Source: Colimorpha sp045222795
GTDB lineage: Bacteria > Bacteroidota > Bacteroidia > Bacteroidales > P3
Direction of reading: 5' to 3'
DNA: 16,074 bases
Assembly: GCA_045222795.1 (NCBI GenBank)
Contig: JBGUZF010000088.1
Coordinates: 1 to 16,074 of the forward strand
The position numbers and the translations under genes are program-made. Positions 1-6,047 of this stretch are shown in pieces; positions within the stretch are counted from its first letter, which is position 1; each line of letters starts with the position of its first letter. The notes beneath the pieces were generated by a model. The model was not told the DNA's origin. It searched no databases and saw nothing but the letters and a program-made list of their open reading frames with translations.

Positions 1-147
1 TTGTTCTCTTTACCTATTGACTCGTCTTCGTGTCCTCATCATACCTTATATATAATGATTGACACACGCTATCTCTATCTTCTCATCCGTTTCAAACAAC
101 TGTCGCTTTTTTTTTTCAACACCCTCTTTTTTGGGCGAAAGCGGATG
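1..147 (-). other. Probable leader of a leftward rRNA operon
   Basis: This stretch lies directly downstream of a strong minus-strand promoter (148-178) and has no convincing reading frame in either direction. Read leftward it starts GCATCCGCTTTCG, runs through an A-tract at 107-116, and ends GGTAAAGAGAACAA at the window edge. From memory, Bacteroidales 16S genes are preceded by short AT-rich leaders ending in a sequence like GAACAATGAAGAGTTTGATCC, so base 1 may sit only a few bases before the 16S rRNA. That would also explain a contig break here. The rRNA itself is not in the window, so this is inference. The alternative is the 5' untranslated region of an unseen protein gene. Confidence 0.45.
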
Positions 148-178
148 CAAAGATACAACCGTTTTGCAAACCGACAAA
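148..178 (-). promoter_or_regulatory. Strong leftward Bacteroidetes promoter
   Basis: On the minus strand, TTTG (178-175) and TATCTTTG (155-148) are separated by 19 bp, an exact match to the Bacteroidetes -33/-7 consensus. Just upstream (about 179-205) are long A/T tracts that resemble an UP element, a common trait of rRNA promoters. The start point should fall at about 141-145, and transcription leaves the window at the left edge. Confidence 0.7.
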
Positions 179-623
179 ATATTTTTTCAAAAAAAATTAT
201 TTTAGGAACAGAAATGACTGTAAATCTGCAATAAACCAATGCAAAAATTTTTATCTCACCCCTCTATTGAACGTTGCAAAAAGCTCTCATAAGCATGCAA
301 TCCAACAAAAATGGGTCAAAAAAGCGAAGAAACGGCAAAAAACGTCGTATTTTTAACACACAATACTAATTATCAGTATAATATCTCGCCACAATTTTTC
401 TCTAAAAAGCAACTTGCCTCAAAGTTATCAACAGTCTCTACGGAAGGTTACACCCCATGGCCAACTACATGCCAACGCCCCCATTTCTTCAGTATTTCTT
501 CAGTGTTTCTTCAGTCATCCACTGAAGAACGACTGAAGAACGACTGAAGAACAACTGAAGAACAGAGCCACCCATAGGCTACCCAAGGACAGGGCAACCT
601 AGCGGACGGTTTTGTGTTTTTAT
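179..623. other. Intergenic region without a supported gene
   Basis: This gap lies between the leftward promoter and the promoter of the beta-barrel gene. It is AT-rich from 179 to about 440 and holds the 11-bp repeat hairpin at 484-563. A single DnaA-box-like TTATCAACA occurs at 425-433, which is too little to call an origin. An open frame of 78 codons at 311-547 runs into the repeats, has no recognisable family and no promoter of its own, so I do not call it a gene. Nothing else was recognised. Confidence 0.6.
484..563. repeat. 11-bp tandem repeats in inverted arrangement (hairpin)
   Basis: TTTCTTCAGT occurs three times at 484-493, 495-504 and 506-515, an exact 11-bp period. After a 5-base gap (CATCC, 516-520) the inverted unit ACTGAAGAAC occurs four times at 521-530, 532-541, 543-552 and 554-563, again with an 11-bp period. 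The two arrays are in register, so the three left units can pair with the first three right units as three 9-bp helices separated by two-base mismatches. The period is close to one DNA turn, so all units face one side of the helix. I do not recognise a named element. It could be a protein-binding array, a mobile intergenic repeat or a transcript hairpin. Confidence 0.9.
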
Positions 624-653
624 ATTGTATATCAAATTAAATTTGTATCTTTG
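624..653 (+). promoter_or_regulatory. Promoter of the beta-barrel operon
   Basis: ATTG at 624-627 and TATCTTTG at 646-653 are spaced by 18 bp, close to the Bacteroidetes -33/-7 consensus. The predicted start is near 657-660, giving a leader of about 30 bases before the TTG start codon at 690. Confidence 0.75.
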
Positions 654-689
654 CAGGCTGAAGAATAAACATATAACACTTATAATACT

Positions 690-1775
690 TTGAAAACAAG
701 AATACTTACACTGGCTTTTACTGCCATGCTCATGGGCATCTCATTGCCTGCAGCGGCACAGTTGACGTGGGCCGACGCCTTCAATAAGCTGAAGATGGAG
801 GTGAGGGCCGACGGCGAGTACACCACCACCGACTCGACTCCCAACCTGGGTTTCCACGGCAAATACTTCAACATCATGATTGGCGGCGACTTGGGCGGTC
901 ATTTCAGCTACTACTTCAAGCAGCGCATTGTGGCCGACAAAGGTACGGTGACATTTTTCGACAACACCGACTTCCTGTATCTTGACTACATGCCCACACA
1001 GAACTGGCGCCTGCGCTTCGGTAAGGATGCCATGGCATTGGGTGGTTTCGAGTACGACGCGTCGCCCATCGACGTCTACTTCCCCACCAACATGTGGCGC
1101 AACATCTACTGCTTCCAGCTGGCGGCCAGCGGCGCATATATCACCTCTGACGGCAACCACACCTTTGTGGCACAGGTAAGTAACTCGCCATACGTCAACT
1201 ACAACGCTCTCAACTACGACGCCGGCCTGGTGTCGTACAACCTGTATTGGTCGGGTAAGATAGGCCACTGGCAGACGTTGTGGAGCACCTCGATGGTGGA
1301 ATACAAGTGGGACCACTACCTGAACATGATTATGATAGGTAACAAACTGGTCTACGACAAGTGGGACATCTATGTTGACTTCATGCACCATGCACTGTCG
1401 TTCGACGACTGGGGCAAGAATTTCGGCTTCGTCAGCTGCGCCAACTATTACTTCACCGACCGCTTCAACATTTTCGTCAAGGGAATGTACGAACAGAACA
1501 AGTCGGAGGTGACGCTGGGTTCGTCGGTGTCGATGGACCACCAGCTGGCGGCAGGCCACACCTCGGCACGCTACGGACTGGGCTTCGAATGGTACGCCAA
1601 CGCCGAGAAGAATGTGCGTCTGCACATTTACGCTTGCCGTATGACCGACAGTTACACCGATGCCATAACCAACCAGCAGGTGACCGATGCCACATGGAAC
1701 TTCAACATCGGCGCCACGTGGACCATGGACTACTACAAGCTTTTTAAAAATAAGAAGTTCAAGGAGTTCAGGTAG
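690..1775 (+). CDS. Outer-membrane beta-barrel protein, porin O/P-like
   Basis: Exported protein of 361 residues, probably a channel in the outer membrane. Residues 1-24 form a signal peptide: a KTR start, a hydrophobic core, and a signal peptidase I site AAA before Q24. The rest alternates polar and aromatic residues as in beta-strands. The segment RLRFGKDAMALGGFEYD (about 105-121) resembles the phosphate-selective porin O/P-like group of Bacteroidetes. The start is TTG at 690: an in-frame stop lies just upstream at 666-668, no ATG precedes the signal peptide, and the promoter lies 36 bases before it. It is first in a probable operon with two inner-membrane proteins. The barrel fold seems fairly sure; the substrate is unknown, and phosphate should not be assumed. 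The last residue is Arg rather than the usual aromatic. Confidence 0.7.
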   Translation: MKTRILTLAFTAMLMGISLPAAAQLTWADAFNKLKMEVRADGEYTTTDSTPNLGFHGKYFNIMIGGDLGGHFSYYFKQRIVADKGTVTFFDNTDFLYLDYMPTQNWRLRFGKDAMALGGFEYDASPIDVYFPTNMWRNIYCFQLAASGAYITSDGNHTFVAQVSNSPYVNYNALNYDAGLVSYNLYWSGKIGHWQTLWSTSMVEYKWDHYLNMIMIGNKLVYDKWDIYVDFMHHALSFDDWGKNFGFVSCANYYFTDRFNIFVKGMYEQNKSEVTLGSSVSMDHQLAAGHTSARYGLGFEWYANAEKNVRLHIYACRMTDSYTDAITNQQVTDATWNFNIGATWTMDYYKLFKNKKFKEFR

Positions 1776-1832
1776 TTGTCGTCCAAGCCGACGGCACACC
1801 ACAAGGAGTTCAAGACAATACCTATAAATACA

Positions 1833-3092
1833 ATGAGTGAAAATACAAATAATCATCGCAATCTGCTGAATACTATGCTCTCGGTGGTGGATCCATTCCA
1901 AGTGTTCCGTCACCACGAGACCGACCCCAACAAGCACAACGGCAAGCCGCGCCGTATGAAGTTCACCACCAGCCGCAGCCTTGAGGCCTTGGTGTTCCTG
2001 GTGCTGTTCTTTGGTTTCTTCGGTTTCCTGGCCTACAAGATGACGCTGCCCAACATGCTTAATACCTTCATGCAGACAGCCTACAGCCTGCTGCTTGAGA
2101 CGGTATTCTACATCATGGCCATCTGCGTACTGATGGGTGCCATATCGAAGCTACTCACCGAGTTCGGCGTGGTACGCCTGATGGAAAACCTGCTGCGCCC
2201 GTTGATGAAGCCCCTCTACAACCTGCCGGGTGTGGCGGCTCTGGGGGCAGTGATGACATTCCTGAGCGACAACCCCGCCATCATATCGCTGGCCAAGGAC
2301 AATAACTTCGCACGCTACTTCAAAAAATACCAGTTGGTGAGTCTTACCAACTTCGGCACAGCCTTCGGCATGGGTTTAGTGGTTATTGCCTTCATGACTG
2401 GCAAAGGCTACGGCAGCGGAGCCTTGGTCGGACTGCTCGGCGCAGTTATCGGCAGCATCATCAGCACCCGCCTCATGCAACGCTTCACGCTGAAGAGCTA
2501 TCCCGAGATGGACAGTCCCGTGACCGAAGAAGAGGGCACTGAGCAGAACATATCGTTCAAGAGCGAAGGCAACGCCTTCCAGCGCTTCCTCAACGCCATG
2601 CTCGACGGAGGCAAGAGCGGTGTGGGTATCGGCGTGGCCATCATCCCCGGCGTGCTTTGCATCTCGACAATCGTTATGATGCTCACCTTCGGCCCTGCCG
2701 GCGAGAACGGAGAGTATCTGGGCAAGGCTTACGAGGGCGTGCCAGTGATTACATGGCTTGCCGACAAGATTAACTTCGTATTCTACTGGCTCTTCGGATT
2801 CGAGAGCGGCGCACTGGTGGGCTTCCCCATCACGGCCCTGGGAGCCGTGGGTGCCGCCATCGGTCTGGTCCCCACCTTCGATGCCATGGGCATCATCAAC
2901 AACAACGCCATTGCCGTGTTCACCGCCATGGGCATGTGCTGGAGCGGCTATCTGAGCACACACACCGCCATGCTCGACAGCCTCGGCTACCGCAAACTCA
3001 TTGGCAAAGCCATCGGAGCCCACACCATCGGCGGCCTATGCGCAGGTATTGCAGCCCACTGGCTGTATGTGCTGCTGGCGCTGATATTTTAA
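1833..3092 (+). CDS. Multi-pass membrane protein with Gate/nucleoside-recognition-like segments
   Basis: Integral inner-membrane protein of 419 residues. Hydrophobic segments lie at about 49-70, 88-106, 132-150, 170-190, 195-213, 263-287, 318-347, 355-376 and 396-417. The soluble N-terminus (1-45) and an acidic loop (222-255) separate them. Glycine-rich segments such as SDNPAIISLAKDN (145-157) and INNNAIAVFTAMGMCWSGY (355-373) look like the Gate (nucleoside-recognition) domains of small-molecule transporters. I think it belongs with the family annotated CD0519/CD1768 membrane protein, whose substrate is not known to me. The start is ATG at 1833: an in-frame TTG at 1776, directly after the previous stop, would add 19 unlikely hydrophilic residues. 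It lies 57 bases after the beta-barrel gene and 3 bases before the DUF3667 gene, so inner- and outer-membrane transport may be linked. Confidence 0.65.
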   Translation: MSENTNNHRNLLNTMLSVVDPFQVFRHHETDPNKHNGKPRRMKFTTSRSLEALVFLVLFFGFFGFLAYKMTLPNMLNTFMQTAYSLLLETVFYIMAICVLMGAISKLLTEFGVVRLMENLLRPLMKPLYNLPGVAALGAVMTFLSDNPAIISLAKDNNFARYFKKYQLVSLTNFGTAFGMGLVVIAFMTGKGYGSGALVGLLGAVIGSIISTRLMQRFTLKSYPEMDSPVTEEEGTEQNISFKSEGNAFQRFLNAMLDGGKSGVGIGVAIIPGVLCISTIVMMLTFGPAGENGEYLGKAYEGVPVITWLADKINFVFYWLFGFESGALVGFPITALGAVGAAIGLVPTFDAMGIINNNAIAVFTAMGMCWSGYLSTHTAMLDSLGYRKLIGKAIGAHTIGGLCAGIAAHWLYVLLALIF

Positions 3093-3095
3093 GCC

Positions 3096-3998
3096 ATGAG
3101 CCTGAAAGAGCAATATCGTCGTTTCCGCACATGGCAGAAAACGCCGACCTACCACTGGGACAAGGACGTTGCCGAACATTGCTGTCCTAACTGTGGACAT
3201 GTGTTCTCCGGCAACTACTGTCCCATCTGTGGACAGCAAGGCGGCGATGGACACATCACATGGCGGTGGGTGAGGGAAAGCATTCTCGAGGTTTGGGGCA
3301 TGGACTCCCGGTCCCTCCCCCGCACGCTTCTCCATCTGCTCCTCCGTCCGGGATATCTTATTGGCGACTACATCAGTGGACACCGCCATGCTTGCTACAA
3401 GCCCGTCAACATGCTCTTCATCGTGGCCCTCTTCTATGCCATCATCATGCAATTCTCCGGACACGACGCCACTGTAGTCGAACTCCCCGACGGCGTCGAT
3501 TACAGCATCTTTGAAACCGTCTTCTCCTGGCTTGACAGCCATCCGGCGTGGGGCACAATGTCACTGACCATGATAATGATACTTCCCACCTACTTTCTCT
3601 TCCGCTTTGCCCCACGGCACTCTCACCATACACTGCCCGAGAGCATCTTCATTCAACTTTTCATGAGCACTCTAATGCTTCTCTGCGTCCTTCCCTCAAG
3701 TTTTATCGACCATTTAGGCTGGCTTATTCCTTTCTATTATTATTTCACCTATCGGCAACTCTTCGGATATCGACCTTGGGGGACCCTATGGAGACTCCTG
3801 CTATGCGGATTCACATGGTTCCTGCTGCTGCTTATCATTGTCACACCCATGTTATTAATAGGTACCGATACTAAAAAACTACTCGGAACCTTTGTCGCGC
3901 CAGCTCTCTTGTTGGTCCTCGTAGTCATTCTCCTTACTGTCGGCTATAGAATTGGCAAGCATTCATCGCGTAAGCAAACTACTGATATCCAACCATAG
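3096..3998 (+). CDS. DUF3667-like zinc-ribbon membrane protein
   Basis: Protein of 300 residues with a cytoplasmic zinc ribbon followed by about six membrane segments. The ribbon ligands are C30, C33, C42 and C45 in the pattern CPNCG...YCPICGQ. The following stretch LLLRPGYLIGDYISGHRHACYKPVNMLF (key residues around 85-112: RPG, G-D-Y, R, Y-KP) is the hallmark of DUF3667 proteins, common in Bacteroidetes. Hydrophobic segments lie at about 109-125, 150-168, 183-203, 208-226, 234-258 and 265-286. The function of the family is unknown. ATG follows the upstream stop after 3 bases, so translation is probably coupled to the transporter-like gene. The C-terminus ends in a short basic tail. Confidence 0.8.
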   Translation: MSLKEQYRRFRTWQKTPTYHWDKDVAEHCCPNCGHVFSGNYCPICGQQGGDGHITWRWVRESILEVWGMDSRSLPRTLLHLLLRPGYLIGDYISGHRHACYKPVNMLFIVALFYAIIMQFSGHDATVVELPDGVDYSIFETVFSWLDSHPAWGTMSLTMIMILPTYFLFRFAPRHSHHTLPESIFIQLFMSTLMLLCVLPSSFIDHLGWLIPFYYYFTYRQLFGYRPWGTLWRLLLCGFTWFLLLLIIVTPMLLIGTDTKKLLGTFVAPALLLVLVVILLTVGYRIGKHSSRKQTTDIQP

Positions 3999-4010
3999 AC
4001 CTATCTTGAA

Positions 4011-4035
4011 TCACCAAAAATGGTGAATTTATTTT
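4011..4035 (+). terminator. Possible weak terminator after the three-gene operon
   Basis: TCACCA (4011-4016) and TGGTGA (4021-4026) form a 6-bp hairpin with an AAAA loop, 12 bases after the stop codon of the DUF3667 gene, followed by ATTTATTTT. The stem is short and partly overlaps the -33 box of the ferredoxin promoter, so termination may be incomplete. Confidence 0.35.
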
Positions 4036-4063
4036 GCCATATCGCAAAAAGTTAGTAATTTTG
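4033..4063 (+). promoter_or_regulatory. Promoter of the ferredoxin gene
   Basis: TTTG at 4033-4036 and TAATTTTG at 4056-4063, with 19 bp between them, match the Bacteroidetes consensus exactly. The bases after the -7 box read CACCCGCTTTC, nearly the same as after the leftward promoter at 148-178. The leader is about 50 bases and AT-rich, as expected for a strongly expressed gene in this phylum. Confidence 0.8.
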
Positions 4064-4119
4064 CACCCGCTTTCAAAGCAAAAAATATTGCAATATTAAT
4101 CCTAAAAAACAGAAACAAA

Positions 4120-4287
4120 ATGGCTTACAAAATCACTGACATCTGTGTTGCTTGCGGCACCTGCATCGATGAGTGCCCCGTCGGAGCTATCAGCGAAGGC
4201 GACATCTACAAGATCGACGAGAACGCTTGCGTTAGCTGTGGTACCTGCGCTGGCGCTTGCCCCACTGGCGCTATCCAGGAGGGTTAA
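4120..4287 (+). CDS. 2[4Fe-4S] ferredoxin (clostridial type)
   Basis: Small cytoplasmic electron carrier of 55 residues. Two CxxCxxCxxxCP motifs are complete: C9, C12, C15, C19-P20 and C37, C40, C43, C47-P48, each expected to contribute to binding two 4Fe-4S clusters. The length and the internal two-fold symmetry match bacterial ferredoxins that serve anaerobic enzymes such as pyruvate:ferredoxin oxidoreductase and hydrogenases; which partner applies here cannot be seen. It starts with ATG at 4120 after an A-rich leader (AACAGAAACAAAATG) and has its own consensus promoter and terminator, so it is a single-gene unit. It is an easy gene to miss because of its size. Codons such as GCT, GGT and GTT are frequent compared with neighbours, which suggests high expression. 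Confidence 0.97.
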   Translation: MAYKITDICVACGTCIDECPVGAISEGDIYKIDENACVSCGTCAGACPTGAIQEG

Positions 4288-4306
4288 GTCGACCCACAGA
4301 TTGACT

Positions 4307-4346
4307 AAAAGAGAAGAGAGTCGCTCAGGCGGCTCTCTTCTCTTTT
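4307..4346. terminator. Strong bidirectional terminator
   Basis: AAAAGAGAAGAGAG (4307-4320) pairs perfectly with CTCTCTTCTCTTTT (4333-4346). A T-G pair and three more G-C pairs extend the stem to 18 bp around a TCAG loop (4325-4328). The ends are A4 on one side and T4 on the other, so it can work for the ferredoxin on the plus strand and for the polymerase operon on the minus strand. Its right arm overlaps the stop codon of the minus-strand gene by two bases. Confidence 0.9.
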
Positions 4347-4542
4347 ATATATCTTCCTCGTCCTCGAATGTCAGCTCGGCCTCGACGGTGTGCAGCTGCT
4401 CCATCTCATGTGTGGCGTCGCCGTGACCTGTGACAGCAGCAAAGGGTGCAAACTGGGCGGCACGGTCGTGCAGCGACATCTGCGGGTGTCGCTGCGACAC
4501 ATGGTGCGTCAGGTTAATTATATCTTCATATTCATCTGTCAT
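4345..4542 (-). CDS. Small YolD-like protein paired with the Y-family polymerase
   Basis: Protein of 65 residues. The core, HVSQRHPQMSLHDRAAQFAP (residues 14-33), followed by FAAVTGH, is a motif I recognise from small proteins annotated as YolD-like or hypothetical next to Y-family polymerase genes in gut Firmicutes and Bacteroidetes. The C-terminus is strongly acidic. Its ATG overlaps the stop codon of the polymerase gene by 4 bases (ATGA), so it is translated right after the polymerase and is likely an accessory or regulatory partner. The biochemical role is unknown. It is the last gene of the operon, and its stop codon touches the terminator hairpin. The frame, the coupling and the family motif together make it a real gene despite its size. 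Confidence 0.85.
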   Translation of the reverse strand: MTDEYEDIINLTHHVSQRHPQMSLHDRAAQFAPFAAVTGHGDATHEMEQLHTVEAELTFEDEEDI

Positions 4543-6047
4543 GCCTTGTGTCCTCCTATCTGTCGGTTTCTGTCTTTGGCGGTGGCGCCATCTTCGAAGT
4601 TCAGCCCTTTAAGTACTGCGTTCTTGCCGAAGCGGCGTTTCACTGCCACCTGAGCTGCCTGCAGGCGACGTTCTTTGTCGAGTTCTGCCCGCTGTTCCTC
4701 GCGTTCCCGGTTGACCTTGTCGGGGTCGGCGAAGAGGTCGAGCTGCACCGGTCCGTTCTGCACCGATGTTGCTGGGACAACCCCGTTCACCGTCACGTTG
4801 AGCCTACGTACAAGCAGGTTGGGCGACACGAAACTGTCGTAGAGTTTCTCCACAGCATCGGTTATAATGCGCGACGACGAAGTGGGGCTCTCGAGGTTTG
4901 CCGCCCCATGCGCGCCCTTGGGCGCGGGACGGCCATAATAATCGGTAGCCACCTCACCACGGTATTTGGAGCGGCGCTTGGGGTCGGTGATGTTTTCCGC
5001 ATCGTAGGCCACACTGAGCACCACCTGCGAGGCCACCAAGTTCTTGGATACCAATTTGAGTGCCATTGCGTCGGCCATCTCCATAGCCACTATGCGAGCC
5101 TTGTCGGCTTCGTATGCCTCGCCAAGCACCTGACCGCTGCTGAAGGAGTTGCTCTCTGGTCGGTAGGCCTTGACAAGGTCGATGGTGCAAGGCTCCCAAC
5201 CCCAGGCGTGGTCGATGAGCAACTCGGCATTGATGCCGAAGAGTTTATAGAGCAGTTCCTCGTTCTCTATCGAGCAGCGTGCCAGCTTGCCCATGGTGTC
5301 TATGCCGTGGGCTTCAAGTTTGCTGGCTATGCCGCGTCCCACTCGCCAGAAGGAGGTCAGTGGACGGTGGTCCCACAGCTGGCGGCGATACGACATCTCA
5401 TCCAGTTCAGCTATACGCACGCCATCCTTGTCGGCAGGCATCTTCTTGGCCATAATGTCCATAGCCACCTTGCAGAGGTACATGTTGGTGCCTATACCGG
5501 CGGTGGCGGTGATGCCTGTCTGCTTTAAGACGTCGCGTATCATCGTCATCGCCATCTCGTGGGGCGTCTTGCGGTAACTGCGCAGGTAGTTGGTGACATC
5601 CATAAACACCTCATCGACAGAGTAGATATGTATGTCCTCGGGAGCGATATACTTAAGATATATGTCGTATATCTTGGCGCTCATCTCGATATAGTGCGCC
5701 ATGCGCGGCGGCGCGGCGATATAGTCCACCTCCCAGTCGGGGTGGGCCTTAAGTTCCACGTCTGACACCGACTTGCCACGGAAGAAACCCTCGGGTGAAT
5801 GGCAGAGACGGTCGAAGTTCACGTCGCGTAGCCGCTCCACCACCTCGAACAACCGCGCACGGCCGCCGATGCCGTACTGCTTGAGTGACGGCGACACAGC
5901 AAGGCATATCGTCTTCTCGGTGCGGCTGGCATCGGCCACCACGAGGTTGGTGGTCAACGGGTCAAGTCCGCGGGCCACGCACTCCACCGAGGCGTAGAAC
6001 GACTTGAGGTCGATGGCAATATATGTGCGCTGCGCGGGCTTGCTCAT
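4539..6047 (-). CDS. Y-family DNA polymerase (UvrX/DinB-UmuC type)
   Basis: Error-prone translesion DNA polymerase of 502 residues. The N-terminal metal-binding motif is IAIDLKSFYASVE (D13; 10-22), and the central catalytic motif is SVDEVFMD (143-150; D145, E146), with TATAGIGTN (180-188) in the palm. A helix-hairpin-helix region (WRVGRGIASKLEAHGID, 234-250) and a little-finger domain (about 300-425) follow. QLDLF at 435-439 is a textbook beta-clamp binding motif, followed by a charged, coiled-coil-like tail. All catalytic carboxylates are present, so it should be active. The second position of the first motif is L-K rather than the usual M/N, as in the UvrX-like branch. ATG overlaps the upstream ABC transporter stop (ATGA, 6044-6047), and its own stop overlaps the YolD-like gene. 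Confidence 0.93.
   Translation of the reverse strand: MSKPAQRTYIAIDLKSFYASVECVARGLDPLTTNLVVADASRTEKTICLAVSPSLKQYGIGGRARLFEVVERLRDVNFDRLCHSPEGFFRGKSVSDVELKAHPDWEVDYIAAPPRMAHYIEMSAKIYDIYLKYIAPEDIHIYSVDEVFMDVTNYLRSYRKTPHEMAMTMIRDVLKQTGITATAGIGTNMYLCKVAMDIMAKKMPADKDGVRIAELDEMSYRRQLWDHRPLTSFWRVGRGIASKLEAHGIDTMGKLARCSIENEELLYKLFGINAELLIDHAWGWEPCTIDLVKAYRPESNSFSSGQVLGEAYEADKARIVAMEMADAMALKLVSKNLVASQVVLSVAYDAENITDPKRRSKYRGEVATDYYGRPAPKGAHGAANLESPTSSSRIITDAVEKLYDSFVSPNLLVRRLNVTVNGVVPATSVQNGPVQLDLFADPDKVNREREEQRAELDKERRLQAAQVAVKRRFGKNAVLKGLNFEDGATAKDRNRQIGGHKA

Noticed and set aside
1..234. Open frame of 77 codons on the plus strand
   Set aside because: It begins with TTG at the edge, runs against a strong leftward promoter and has a composition driven by T-runs; no family resemblance.
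425..433. DnaA-box-like TTATCAACA, hinting at an origin
   Set aside because: Single site with one mismatch and no cluster, and no dnaA or dnaN nearby.
311..547. Open frame of 78 codons on the plus strand
   Set aside because: It runs into the 11-bp repeat array, has no promoter and no recognisable family; more likely chance in AT-rich DNA.
1760..1812. CAAGGAGTTCA occurring at 1760-1770 and 1802-1812
   Set aside because: Two short copies 42 bp apart across the end of the beta-barrel gene; no further copies, probably chance or an old small duplication.
741..1937. Long antisense frame (398 codons) opposite the beta-barrel gene
   Set aside because: A shadow frame created by codon bias; Val- and His-rich composition and no family match.
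4908..4930. GC-rich inverted repeat CGCGCCC/GGGCGCG in the polymerase gene
   Set aside because: Lies within a well-supported coding region; explained by the codons of the AlaProLysGlyAla stretch.
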